Origin: an uncultured Pelagibacteraceae bacterium
Lineage (GTDB): Bacteria > Pseudomonadota > Alphaproteobacteria > Pelagibacterales > Pelagibacteraceae
NCBI GenBank assembly: GCA_902571425.1
Contig: CACGBZ010000002.1
Location: 141,380-205,379 of the forward strand
Reading direction: 5' to 3'
Length of the DNA: 64,000 bases
The notes under the pieces were generated by a model, which was not told where the DNA came from, made no database searches, and was given only the letters and a program-made list of their open reading frames with translations. Both the position numbers and the translations under genes were made by a program. This document shows positions 18,016 through 26,162 of the stretch, in pieces (position 1 is the stretch's first letter; each line of letters opens with the position of its first letter).

Positions 18016-18891
18016 TTATTTTTTCTTTTTTAATCGAGCAATCAAACCTGAACTATCCCAACGGTTTCCACCCATTTCTTGAACCTCAGCATAATAACCA
18101 TCAATAATTTCTGTTATAGGCACAGGTGAACCATTTTTTTTTGCTTCCTCGATTGCAATTTTTAGATCTTTTCTCATCCAATCAATAGCAAAACCATAAT
18201 CAAACTTATCATCAGTCATAGTTCGGTATCTATTTTCCATTTGCCAAGATTGTGCCGCACCTTTAGATATTGTTTCCATAACTTTATCCATATCTAAACC
18301 TGCGTTTATTCCAAAATTGATTGCTTCAGATAGACCTTGGACTGTTCCAGCAATACACATTTGGTTCATCATCTTTGTTAATTGACCACTTCCACAAGGA
18401 CCAATTAATTTTACTTTTTTACTGTAACAATCAATCACAGGTTCAGCCTTCTTAAACACTTCTTCATCACCACCAACCATCACTGTTAGTATTCCTCCTT
18501 CAGCGCCAGCTTGTCCACCAGAAATAGGGGCATCTAAAAAACTAAACCCTTTATCATTTGCTTTTTTATTTAATTCTCTTGATACTTCTGCAGATACAGT
18601 CGAGTTATCAATAAAAATAGACCCAGCTTTTGCAGTGTTAAATAATCCATTTTCTCCAGTTGCCACTTCTCTTAAATCATCATCATTACCAACACATGTA
18701 AAAATGAAATCAGCACCATCTGCAGCTTCAGCAGGTGTATTTGCCATTTTACCTGAATATTCACCAATCCATTTTTCAGCTTTAGATTTAGTTCTATTAA
18801 AAACAGTTACATTGTGTCCGGCTTTTGATATATATCCAGCCATTGGGTAGCCCATAACACCAAGACCTATGAAAGCAACATTACAAGTCAT
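18016..18891 (-). CDS. 3-hydroxyisobutyrate dehydrogenase-family NAD(P)-dependent oxidoreductase
   Basis: A 291-residue beta-hydroxyacid dehydrogenase. GLGVMGYPMAGYI (9-21) is the dinucleotide-binding loop, DAPISGGQAGAEGG (about 119-132) is the substrate motif and the catalytic Lys lies in GSGQLTKMMNQM (about 167-178). Members reduce tartronate semialdehyde, succinic semialdehyde or 3-hydroxyisobutyrate; the sequence does not decide among these. First of three minus-strand genes, divergent from an MFS transporter. Confidence 0.9.
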   Translation of the reverse strand: MTCNVAFIGLGVMGYPMAGYISKAGHNVTVFNRTKSKAEKWIGEYSGKMANTPAEAADGADFIFTCVGNDDDLREVATGENGLFNTAKAGSIFIDNSTVSAEVSRELNKKANDKGFSFLDAPISGGQAGAEGGILTVMVGGDEEVFKKAEPVIDCYSKKVKLIGPCGSGQLTKMMNQMCIAGTVQGLSEAINFGINAGLDMDKVMETISKGAAQSWQMENRYRTMTDDKFDYGFAIDWMRKDLKIAIEEAKKNGSPVPITEIIDGYYAEVQEMGGNRWDSSGLIARLKKKK

Positions 18892-18902
18892 AATTTTTTT
18901 CT

Positions 18903-20108
18903 ATGTTTAAAAGTTTAAGTTTAAAAGTAATTGTATTTGGATTTATTTTTACATTTTTTTCAAGTTTTGGACAGAGTTTTTTTCTTGGCCTATTTAATTC
19001 TAGCATTAGAGATGCTTTATCAATTACACATGGACAATTTGGCTCAATTTATGCCTCTGCCACTTTATTAAGTAGTATTGTTTTAGTTTGGATTGGAAAA
19101 AAAATTGATGATGTAAATATATTAAAATTTGCATCTTATGTAATAATTTTTTTATCAGCTTCCTGTTTTATATTTTCAAAAATTTCATCAGTTATTTTTT
19201 TATTTGTAGGAATTTTTTTAATGCGATTAGCTGGACAAGGTTTGTCAAGTCATACAGCAACAACAACCTTATCTCGTTTTTTTGAAAAAAATAGAGGAAG
19301 AGCTTTAAGTACAGGTTGGTTAGGTTTGTCATTAGCTGAATTTATAATGCCAGTTTTAATTGTTTTTTTATTAACTTTTATAGAATGGAGAGATATTTGG
19401 GTTTCAATATCTATTTTAGTTATACTTGTTTTACCTGGTGCAACTTTTCTTTTAGTTAAAGATGTTAAGCTTAATACGAGAGAAGAGTCTAAAATAGAAG
19501 AGAATAATAAAGAAATTAAACAATGGAAAAGAATAGAAGTTTTAAAAGATTATAGATTTTACATCATGTGTATGACGATGTTAGCAATGCCATGGATTGC
19601 AACAGGATCTTTTGTTTATCAGTCATTTATATCTTCTTCTAAAGAGTGGGGACCCTATGTGATTCCACAATCATTTATGGCTTACTCTATTTTATCAGTA
19701 ATTACTCTTTTTATATCTGGTTTTTTAATTGATAAATTTTCAAGTAGAAAATTATTAATCTATATGAATATCCCACTTCTTTTTGGTACTATAGTTCTCT
19801 ATTATTTTGATGCACCGCTGTCTTCTTTTGTATTTTTTGGATTAGTAGGGGTAACAAATGGTTTGGCAAACGTACTTGGTTCTTCAACTTGGGCTGAGAT
19901 TTATGGTGTAAAATATATTGGGTCTATAAAAGCCTTAACAACTGCATTGATGGTATTTTCAACAGCATTTGGTACGGCTCTATTTGGTTTTCTGATTGAT
20001 ATTGGTTTTTCAATTGAAGAAATAGCCGTTGTTTCAGGAACTTATATCTTTGGCTCAATTATTCTTCTTTATTTGGTTAAAAATAAGTTAAATCCTCATT
20101 ATTTATAA
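18903..20108 (+). CDS. major facilitator superfamily transporter
   Basis: A 401-residue membrane protein with about twelve hydrophobic helices and a charged central loop (about residues 193-212). A GKKIDD loop after the second helix is a degenerate MFS motif A. The opening FGQSFFLGLFNSSIRDAL resembles the oxalate/formate-like (OFA) MFS group. Substrate unknown; perhaps a carboxylate, given the divergent beta-hydroxyacid dehydrogenase. Confidence 0.85.
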   Translation: MFKSLSLKVIVFGFIFTFFSSFGQSFFLGLFNSSIRDALSITHGQFGSIYASATLLSSIVLVWIGKKIDDVNILKFASYVIIFLSASCFIFSKISSVIFLFVGIFLMRLAGQGLSSHTATTTLSRFFEKNRGRALSTGWLGLSLAEFIMPVLIVFLLTFIEWRDIWVSISILVILVLPGATFLLVKDVKLNTREESKIEENNKEIKQWKRIEVLKDYRFYIMCMTMLAMPWIATGSFVYQSFISSSKEWGPYVIPQSFMAYSILSVITLFISGFLIDKFSSRKLLIYMNIPLLFGTIVLYYFDAPLSSFVFFGLVGVTNGLANVLGSSTWAEIYGVKYIGSIKALTTALMVFSTAFGTALFGFLIDIGFSIEEIAVVSGTYIFGSIILLYLVKNKLNPHYL

Positions 20109-20117
20109 AAATAGCCC

Positions 20118-20146
20118 TTGATTTTTAAAGACTCACTGTGTAGATA
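20118..20146 (+). promoter_or_regulatory. rpoZ promoter with almost no leader
   Basis: A -35 TTGATT (20118-20123) and -10 TAGATA (20141-20146) are separated by 17 bp. The ATG of rpoZ is only 7 bp beyond the -10, so transcription should begin at or just before the start codon, giving a leaderless or nearly leaderless mRNA. Confidence 0.6.
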
Positions 20147-20152
20147 CTCCGC

Positions 20153-20689
20153 ATGGCTAGAGTTACTGTAGAAGACTGTATAGATAAAGTAGAGAGTCCT
20201 TACGAATTAGTACTTGTTGCTAAAGAAAGAGCTACTCAACTTAATGCAGGAATAGAACCAACAATTGATAGAGATAACGATAAAAATACAGTTATTTCAT
20301 TAAGAGAAATTGCCGAAGAAAAAATTAAAGTTTCTGATTTAACTGATAGCGCTGTTTACAAACTTAGAAAACATGTTGAGCAAGTTGACGATACTGCTGA
20401 GGATGATGAAGAAATAGGTGATGATTTTGAAAATCTATATAAAGGTGAAATATCAAAAAGTGGTACCCCAATTTTACCATCTAAAAGAGCAAGAAAAACT
20501 CCAGAAAAAATTCAAGTAACAAAAGAAGATTTGGCTGAGCTATCTGAAACAGCTACAGCAGAAGTTGATAATTCAGTAGGAGAAGAAACGATGAATGAGC
20601 AAGGAGAAGTTTCTTTAGATGAAGTTTCAGAATCAGAAAATCAAGAAGCAGACGTATCTTCTGATGACACTGAAGCTTCAAACTCATAA
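20153..20689 (+). CDS. rpoZ: RNA polymerase omega subunit with long acidic tail
   Basis: The first 60-65 residues (MARVTVEDCIDKV, ELVLVAKERATQLN, NTVISLREIAEEKI) are a standard omega subunit, which helps assemble beta' in RNA polymerase. The protein is 178 residues, against roughly 90-130 for most bacteria; residues about 85-178 are a low-complexity acidic tail rich in Glu, Asp and Ser, probably disordered. Expressed from a promoter that abuts its start codon. The next gene, dusA, follows after 22 bp. Confidence 0.92.
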   Translation: MARVTVEDCIDKVESPYELVLVAKERATQLNAGIEPTIDRDNDKNTVISLREIAEEKIKVSDLTDSAVYKLRKHVEQVDDTAEDDEEIGDDFENLYKGEISKSGTPILPSKRARKTPEKIQVTKEDLAELSETATAEVDNSVGEETMNEQGEVSLDEVSESENQEADVSSDDTEASNS

Positions 20690-20711
20690 AAAAATAATAT
20701 AAAGTTATACC

Positions 20712-21704
20712 ATGAATAGGAAAGTATCAGTTGCTCCTATGATGGATTGCACAGATCGTCATGAACGATTTTTTCTTAGACTAATATCTAAAAACACCCT
20801 TCTTTATACAGAAATGGTGGTCGATGAAGCTATAAATAGAGGAGATAAAAAAAAGTTATTAGAATTTAATATTAATGAGAAACCTGTAGCACTTCAATTA
20901 GGAGGGTCTTCACCAAAACTTTTAGCTGAAGCCACTAAAATAGGTGAAGATTTTGGTTATGATGAAATCAATCTAAACTTAGGGTGCCCTAGTAAAAAAG
21001 TTGAAAAAAATAGATTTGGTGCTTGTTTAATGAAAGAGCCAAATTTAGTGGCAGATTGTTTAAGTAAAATGCAATCAGTTACAAAACTACCAGTAACTAT
21101 AAAAACAAGAATTGGTTACGATGATGTAGAAGATTATGAAAATTTACATAGTTTTATTTCTACTCTTAAATCAACAGGGGTTAAAACTTTTATCATTCAT
21201 GCAAGAAAAGCAATGTTAGGTAAATTTACACCTAAGCAAAATTTAAATATTCCTCCTTTAAAATACGAATATGTTTATAAATTAAAAAAAGATTTTCAAA
21301 ATGAAGAGATTATTATAAATGGAGGAATAACCTCGGTAGATGAAATAAAACCTCATTTAGAAAAAACTGATGGTGTGATGATTGGAAGAGCTGCGTATCA
21401 TACTCCTTATTTATTAGCAGATGTTGAAAGAGAAATATTTAACAATGATGATGTTCCAAGCAGACAAGATGTAATTGAACAACTTATTCCTTATGTTAAA
21501 GAAGAATTAAAAAAAGGAACAAGATTAAATCAAATCATGAGACATACTCTTGGCCTATTTCATGGTCAAACAGGTGCAAGTTATTGGAAAAGATATTTAA
21601 GTGAAAATATGTGTGTAAGAGATGCTGATGTAAAAAAAATTGATCACATTATGGATAAAATTAAATACAATAATGTAGATACTAGAGTAGGGCATTCTGC
21701 TTAA
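20712..21704 (+). CDS. dusA: tRNA-dihydrouridine synthase A
   Basis: FMN enzyme reducing uridines in the tRNA D-loop. The 330-residue length and the motif APMMDCTDRH (7-16) are diagnostic of DusA; the catalytic Cys lies in NLGCPSKKVEKNRFGACLM (near 89-107, the second Cys), and NGGI followed by GVMIGRAAYHTPYLL marks the FMN phosphate site. Probably transcribed with rpoZ. Confidence 0.95.
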   Translation: MNRKVSVAPMMDCTDRHERFFLRLISKNTLLYTEMVVDEAINRGDKKKLLEFNINEKPVALQLGGSSPKLLAEATKIGEDFGYDEINLNLGCPSKKVEKNRFGACLMKEPNLVADCLSKMQSVTKLPVTIKTRIGYDDVEDYENLHSFISTLKSTGVKTFIIHARKAMLGKFTPKQNLNIPPLKYEYVYKLKKDFQNEEIIINGGITSVDEIKPHLEKTDGVMIGRAAYHTPYLLADVEREIFNNDDVPSRQDVIEQLIPYVKEELKKGTRLNQIMRHTLGLFHGQTGASYWKRYLSENMCVRDADVKKIDHIMDKIKYNNVDTRVGHSA

Positions 21705-21744
21705 TTCAATTATATCAAACGAATACAGTTATATTATTTTATTA

Positions 21745-22530
21745 ATGGCTTTAACGGCAATACCAGTTGGCTTTGTTGCTGGATTATTTGGTATTGGTGG
21801 GGGACTAATAACCGTTCCATTCTTATATTATATATTTGGCCAATTGGGGATTGATCAACAATATATTATGCATTTAGCTGTAGGAACTTCTTTTGCAATT
21901 ATAATTCCAACATCAACCGTATCAGTTCTAACACATCACAAATTTAATGCTGTAGACTTTAATATTGTAAAAAATTATGGAATATTTGTTATTACAGGCG
22001 TTGTAATTGGAACTATTTTTGCAGCAACCTTAAAAACAAAATCTCTAGTTTTGTTTTTTTCAATTGTAATATTATTTTTAGGTATTTATTTACTTTTAAT
22101 AAAAGAAAGAGAGCAAAATATTGTTTCTGAAATGAAACTATATTTAAAATTTATACTTGGAGTTATTGTAGGCTTTATTTCAGCAATTATGGGAATTGGT
22201 GGAGCCGTTATGAATGTCCCAATTTTCAAATACTTCGGCTATTCAATTAATAAAGCAATTGGCAGTGCAGCAGCAATTGGTTTTTTAATTGCTCTATTCG
22301 GAGCCATTGGTTTTCTAATTTCAGGAAGTTATTTAAAAACTAATTTACCACTAAGCATTGGTTTTCTAAATATTCCTGCTTTTTTAATCTTTATTCCTAT
22401 CACCACTTTCATGGCAAGGCTTGGTGCCAGAACTGTTCATAAAATAGATAAAAACAAGATTAGTAAAATTTTTGGACTTTTTTTACTTCTGGTTGCTGCT
22501 AAGTTTTTGTTTGAATATATGAAATTGTAA
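21745..22530 (+). CDS. TauE/SafE family sulfite/anion exporter
   Basis: Membrane protein of 261 residues with about eight helices. Two copies of the family motif are present: GLFGIGGGLITVPFL near the N-terminus and AIMGIGGAVMNVPIF in the second half. Members export sulfoacetate, sulfite or other organic anions. The ATG at 21745 is the first canonical start, but the frame stays open and hydrophobic upstream (IILLMALTAIPV), so the real protein may begin earlier from a non-ATG codon. The HIT gene follows after 4 bp. Confidence 0.88.
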   Translation: MALTAIPVGFVAGLFGIGGGLITVPFLYYIFGQLGIDQQYIMHLAVGTSFAIIIPTSTVSVLTHHKFNAVDFNIVKNYGIFVITGVVIGTIFAATLKTKSLVLFFSIVILFLGIYLLLIKEREQNIVSEMKLYLKFILGVIVGFISAIMGIGGAVMNVPIFKYFGYSINKAIGSAAAIGFLIALFGAIGFLISGSYLKTNLPLSIGFLNIPAFLIFIPITTFMARLGARTVHKIDKNKISKIFGLFLLLVAAKFLFEYMKL

Positions 22531-22534
22531 ATAA

Positions 22535-22936
22535 ATGACCTTTAAAATTAACAAAAAGTTTTATAATTCTTCATACCATATTACAGACTTAAAATTATGT
22601 TCGCTAAGACTTCATGATAACTTTAGATTCCCATGGGTTATTTTAATTCCTAAAAGAAAAAATATTAAAGACATAAGTGAGCTTAGTTCTAAAGATCAAA
22701 TTTTGCTAATTAAAGAGATAGTTAAAGTTAGTAAATTTATGAAGAAGTTATTTAAAACAAATAAACTTAATGTTGAAAAAATTGGAAATATAGTTCCTCA
22801 GCTACATATACATATTATTGCAAGAAGAAAAAAAGATAAAACTTGGCCTCTTTCAGTTTGGGTTGTTAAAAGCAAAAAATACTCAAAAAAGGATTTAAGT
22901 AATATTTTAGAAAAGTTTAAGAAAGTTCTTAAATAA
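22535..22936 (+). CDS. HIT family protein
   Basis: A 133-residue histidine-triad nucleotide-binding protein. The catalytic triad HIHII in PQLHIHIIARR (about 88-98) is clear and FPWVILIPKR near residue 30 is the typical first strand. These enzymes hydrolyse nucleoside phosphoramidates or dinucleotides. The substrate here is not predictable. Follows the TauE-like gene by 4 bp. Confidence 0.9.
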   Translation: MTFKINKKFYNSSYHITDLKLCSLRLHDNFRFPWVILIPKRKNIKDISELSSKDQILLIKEIVKVSKFMKKLFKTNKLNVEKIGNIVPQLHIHIIARRKKDKTWPLSVWVVKSKKYSKKDLSNILEKFKKVLK

Positions 22937-22969
22937 AAAGAGGTGACTTCAGTCTCCCTCCATCACCTC
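22932..22969 (-). terminator. minus-strand intrinsic terminator downstream of the HIT gene
   Basis: Read on the minus strand, GAGGTGA (22969-22963) pairs with TCACCTC (22946-22940) around a 16-nt purine-rich loop and is followed by TTTTTATTT. No T-run exists on the plus strand, so it does not serve the HIT gene. No minus-strand protein gene ends here, which implies a short untranslated transcript from the 23141-22970 region. Confidence 0.6.
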
Positions 22970-23036
22970 ACGTATCCAAATTAAGTGATTCTTTAAATAT
23001 TTATGAACACTTATTAGTTGAAAATGCACTTTATCA
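22932..23036 (-). ncRNA. candidate small RNA ending at the minus-strand terminator
   Basis: The 205-bp gap between the HIT and coiled-coil genes has no ORF of note. On the minus strand a possible promoter (TTGATA at about 23037-23032 and ATAAGT 17 bp further) precedes a hairpin with arms AAGTG (23012-23008) and CACTT (22987-22983) and then the terminator hairpin. The terminator loop contains GGAGGGAG. The family is not recognised; only the terminator is well supported. Confidence 0.3.
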
Positions 23037-23141
23037 ACCGATTTAACCTAAACAATCTTAAGTTGCATCTAGTTTTAAATTAAAACTCAATTTAGCCATA
23101 CATTATATTTAAGCTTTTAATTCTAATTGATACTTTAAACT

Positions 23142-24245
23142 ATGGTCTCAATAAAAGATATTAATAAAAATATTAAAAAAAATTTATTTGATCCATTAGA
23201 TAAAACCAAAAATAAATTCTCCTCATTAGTAAACAATATAAAAAAAAACAAAGCTAAAAAAGATCAGGTACTACAAAAAAAATTAGAAAAAGAAAAAAAA
23301 AGAGAAGCAATTTTAGAAAAAAAATTAGCAAAAAAAGCTAAACAAGATGAACTAAAAGAAGAAAGAAAGAAACTTCTTTTTCAAAAAAAATTAATAATTG
23401 AAAATGAAAAGCAAGAAAAGAAGAATGAAGAAAAAAGACAAAAAATAGAAGCTCAAAGAATCAAAATAGAACAGAAAAAAATTAAAGACGAGGAAACAAG
23501 AAAGCTTAGAGAGGAAGCTAGAAAGCTTAAACAAGAAGATCTAAGGCTTAAAATGTTAGAAAGACAAAGAATTAGAGAAGAAAATTTTAAAATTAAAGAA
23601 GAAGAATTAAAAAATAAAGAAATTGAAGCTCAAAAGAGAAGAGATGAAAAAGAAAAAGAAAGACAAGAAAAAATAAGATTAAAAGAAATTGAAAGGAAAA
23701 ATAGACTTGAGGAAGAACAAAGATTAAGAGAGGCAGCTAGGAAGCTGAAATATGAGCAAGAAAAACTTAAAGAACTGGAAGAAAGATTAAGAGATCTAGA
23801 AACTGAAAGACAGCAAGAAATTCAAAGACAAATTTTAAAAGAAGAGGCTGAGCAAAGAGCTAAGGAGGAGGAATTAAAAAATAAAGAAAAAGAACTTAAA
23901 GAAGCTGAACGAGATAGAATAAATAAAGAAAATGAAAGGCGTCAAAGAGAAAGAGAATTGAAAATTGAGGAGGAAAGACAAAAAAGAATTGAAGAAGAGA
24001 ACGAAAGGATCAGATTAGCCGAAGAAGCTCAAAAAGAGAGAATTGAAGAGGAAAATAGGCGAATGAAAGAATGGGAGAAAAAATTTGATGAAGAACAACG
24101 ATTAAAAGAGGAGGAATTAGTTAGAAAGTTTTATAACGATGAAGCTCCTGAACAAGAAAACAATCAGGATGGCGATAATTTAGAAAATAAACCTGATGAG
24201 GATAATATGGGAACTAAAGCTGATGATGATAATTATAAAAATTAA
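23142..24245 (+). CDS. long charged coiled-coil protein of unknown function
   Basis: A 367-residue protein made almost entirely of Lys, Glu, Arg, Gln and Ile from residue 20 to 330, with heptad-like LKEEELKNKE patterns, so a long single alpha helix or coiled coil is expected. Residues 330-367 are an acidic, Asn/Asp-rich tail with repeated PDEDN/ADDDN. No signal peptide, membrane segment or catalytic motif is visible. Transcribed away from the HIT gene and convergent with a small secreted-protein gene. The family is not recognised; a structural or scaffold role is a guess from shape only. Confidence 0.7.
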   Translation: MVSIKDINKNIKKNLFDPLDKTKNKFSSLVNNIKKNKAKKDQVLQKKLEKEKKREAILEKKLAKKAKQDELKEERKKLLFQKKLIIENEKQEKKNEEKRQKIEAQRIKIEQKKIKDEETRKLREEARKLKQEDLRLKMLERQRIREENFKIKEEELKNKEIEAQKRRDEKEKERQEKIRLKEIERKNRLEEEQRLREAARKLKYEQEKLKELEERLRDLETERQQEIQRQILKEEAEQRAKEEELKNKEKELKEAERDRINKENERRQRERELKIEEERQKRIEEENERIRLAEEAQKERIEEENRRMKEWEKKFDEEQRLKEEELVRKFYNDEAPEQENNQDGDNLENKPDEDNMGTKADDDNYKN

Positions 24246-24262
24246 GTTTTAGATCAGTAAAA

Positions 24263-24544
24263 TCAAAGATTTTTTTCACAATATAATGAAGCAAATTTTG
24301 TAGCCTCCATAATATCTTTAGGTTTTTGCTTAAATATTTCCTTAATTTCATCATCTGTAAATTTTTCATTAAGTTTTTTTAATGTACACAAGCAATAGGA
24401 TTTTGCTTTTTCAGGACCTATATATTGTTTTGAACTTCCGTAACAGCCAATATAAATTTGTTGTTCAATTTCAGGGCTAAAACTTTGACTTTTTGAGCTT
24501 AAAAATAAAAAAAAAAATAATAAAATATTAAATTTTTTGATCAT
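24263..24544 (-). CDS. small secreted cysteine-containing protein
   Basis: Start chosen at the ATG at 24544 because it gives MIKKFNILLFFFLFLSS, a clear signal peptide; a longer version from 24613 would lie wholly inside the upstream mutase gene. Mature part about 70 residues with four Cys (in YIGCYG, KSYCLCTL and LYCEKN), possibly disulfide-linked in the periplasm, and a helical TDDEIKEIFKQKP stretch. It overlaps the end of the phosphohexomutase gene by 17 bp. Function unknown. Confidence 0.65.
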   Translation of the reverse strand: MIKKFNILLFFFLFLSSKSQSFSPEIEQQIYIGCYGSSKQYIGPEKAKSYCLCTLKKLNEKFTDDEIKEIFKQKPKDIMEATKFASLYCEKNL

Positions 24545-25982
24545 ACTCACCGATTTTTCCAGTTTCCTGAAGCAATCTATCAATAAAATCGAATATTTTT
24601 TTCTTTCGTTCATCTGATGTTGGGCTTTCAGTTACTATTACTAAGGATGGCTTGTTTGATGATGCTCTTATCAGTCCCCAAGAACCATCTTCAAATGAAA
24701 ACCTAACTCCATTAACAGTTAAAATATCATTAATGACTTGGCCATCTATTTCAGTTTTGTTGTCTTGCAAATTTTTAATTTGTTTAACGAGTTCTTCAAC
24801 AACAATATATTTTTCTTCATCTTTGCAAAAAGGAGCCATTGTTGGTGTTTGAAATGTGCTAGGTAATTCACTAATAATTTCACTCATTTTTTTATTTTGA
24901 GCATCTAATAAGTGACATACTTGAATTGCTGAATTGATACCATCATCATAACCAAAACCCAATGGCTGGTTGAAGAAAAAATGGCCACTTTTTTCAAATC
25001 CAGCTAAAGCTTTTTCAGTGTTTACTTTCCTCTTGATGTGAGAATGGCCTGTTTTCCAATAAATTGTTTCACAATTGTTTTCTAATAAGATTTTATCTTT
25101 TGAATATAAACCTGTTGATTTTACATCTACTACAAACTTTGAATTTTTATGTTTGTTTGATAAATTTCTAGCTATCAAGAGACCTATCTTATCTGAAAAT
25201 ATTTCATTACCATTATCGTCAATAACACCGACCCTGTCTCCATCACCATCAAATCCGAACCCTATATCAGCATTGTTTTCTTTTACTACTTTTGCTATTT
25301 CATGAAGCATTTCTAGATCTTCTGGATTTGGATTGTATTTAGGAAAATCCCAGTCTAGGTTACAATCTAACTCTATTACCTCACATCCAATACCTCTTAG
25401 AATATCTGGGGCAAAAATACCCGCCGTTCCATTACCACAAGCAACCACAGCTTTAATTTTTTTTTTAATTTTATTCTTTTTAGTTAAGTCATCCTTATAA
25501 ATTTTATCAAAATCTTTTATTTGTTTTTCGTTACCTTCACCTTTAATAAATTTTTCATTTAAGGTGATTTCTTTCAATTCTTTCATTTCCTCAGGTGCGT
25601 GAGTTAATCCTTTTCTGATTCCCATTTTGACACCAGTCCAACCATTTTCATTATGACTTGCCGTAACCATAGCAACTGCATCGGCATCTAAATTAAATTG
25701 TGCAAAGTAAACCATTGGAGATAATGACAAACCAATATCCTCAATATTGCATCCTGTAGACAATAATCCTTTTTTAAGAGCTGTTTTTATTTCCTCACTA
25801 TATGAACGATAATCATGACCTACTATGATTCTTGGATTTTCTTTTTTAGTATGAGTTTTTATTTGTGTTCCTAGTCCTTTACCAAGATTCTCTATTCCAG
25901 CTGAATTTATGTCTTTTTCATACAACCAACGAGCGTCATATTCTCTAAAACCATAGGGATCTATTTTTATATTTTGATTCAT
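24528..25982 (-). CDS. phosphomannomutase/phosphoglucomutase
   Basis: Interconverts hexose-1- and 6-phosphates for sugar-nucleotide synthesis (AlgC/ManB family). From the ATG at 25982 it is 484 residues and begins NQNIKIDPYGFREYDARWLYE as in relatives; an upstream in-frame ATG at 26030 adds 16 unconserved residues and is less likely. The phosphoserine loop TASHNENGWTG, the metal loop GFDGDGDRVGV and the sugar-specificity loop GFEKSGHFFF are all present. Divergent from nrdA. Confidence 0.92.
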   Translation of the reverse strand: MNQNIKIDPYGFREYDARWLYEKDINSAGIENLGKGLGTQIKTHTKKENPRIIVGHDYRSYSEEIKTALKKGLLSTGCNIEDIGLSLSPMVYFAQFNLDADAVAMVTASHNENGWTGVKMGIRKGLTHAPEEMKELKEITLNEKFIKGEGNEKQIKDFDKIYKDDLTKKNKIKKKIKAVVACGNGTAGIFAPDILRGIGCEVIELDCNLDWDFPKYNPNPEDLEMLHEIAKVVKENNADIGFGFDGDGDRVGVIDDNGNEIFSDKIGLLIARNLSNKHKNSKFVVDVKSTGLYSKDKILLENNCETIYWKTGHSHIKRKVNTEKALAGFEKSGHFFFNQPLGFGYDDGINSAIQVCHLLDAQNKKMSEIISELPSTFQTPTMAPFCKDEEKYIVVEELVKQIKNLQDNKTEIDGQVINDILTVNGVRFSFEDGSWGLIRASSNKPSLVIVTESPTSDERKKKIFDFIDRLLQETGKIGEYDQKI

Positions 25983-26083
25983 TAAGTATTTAATTAGCCT
26001 TTTTATGTTAATTTCTTTAAAAAAATTCAATTTTTTTATTGAATATTATATTGTCGCGTTCTATAAATGTTCTGTTGTTAAAA

Positions 26084-26129
26084 TGTTTATATAGTGTATT
26101 TACAACAAACGCCTACAACATATAGTTGT
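26084..26129 (+). promoter_or_regulatory. paired NrdR boxes upstream of nrdAB
   Basis: Box 2 (26115-26129) is the palindrome ACAACATATAGTTGT. Box 1 (26084-26098) shares the right half ATATAGTGTA but has a weaker left half. Their ATATAG cores start at 26089 and 26120, exactly 31 bp or three helical turns apart, which is the classic NrdR arrangement. NrdR would repress ribonucleotide reductase when dATP is high. Confidence 0.8.
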
Positions 26130-26162
26130 TTTCGTACTAATAACAAAATATATTAAACTTTT

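Noticed and set aside
22940-22969. Terminator of the HIT gene on the plus strand
   Set aside because: No T-run follows on the plus strand; the run lies on the other side, fitting minus-strand termination.
22932-23141. 6S RNA or SRP RNA gene
   Set aside because: Neither the closing stem with central bubble of 6S nor the conserved SRP apical loop is visible.
24545-24613. Longer N-terminus for the small secreted protein
   Set aside because: It lies within the mutase gene and would bury the clear signal peptide.
25983-26030. Longer N-terminus for the phosphohexomutase
   Set aside because: The extra 16 residues lack family similarity; the conserved start follows the ATG at 25982.
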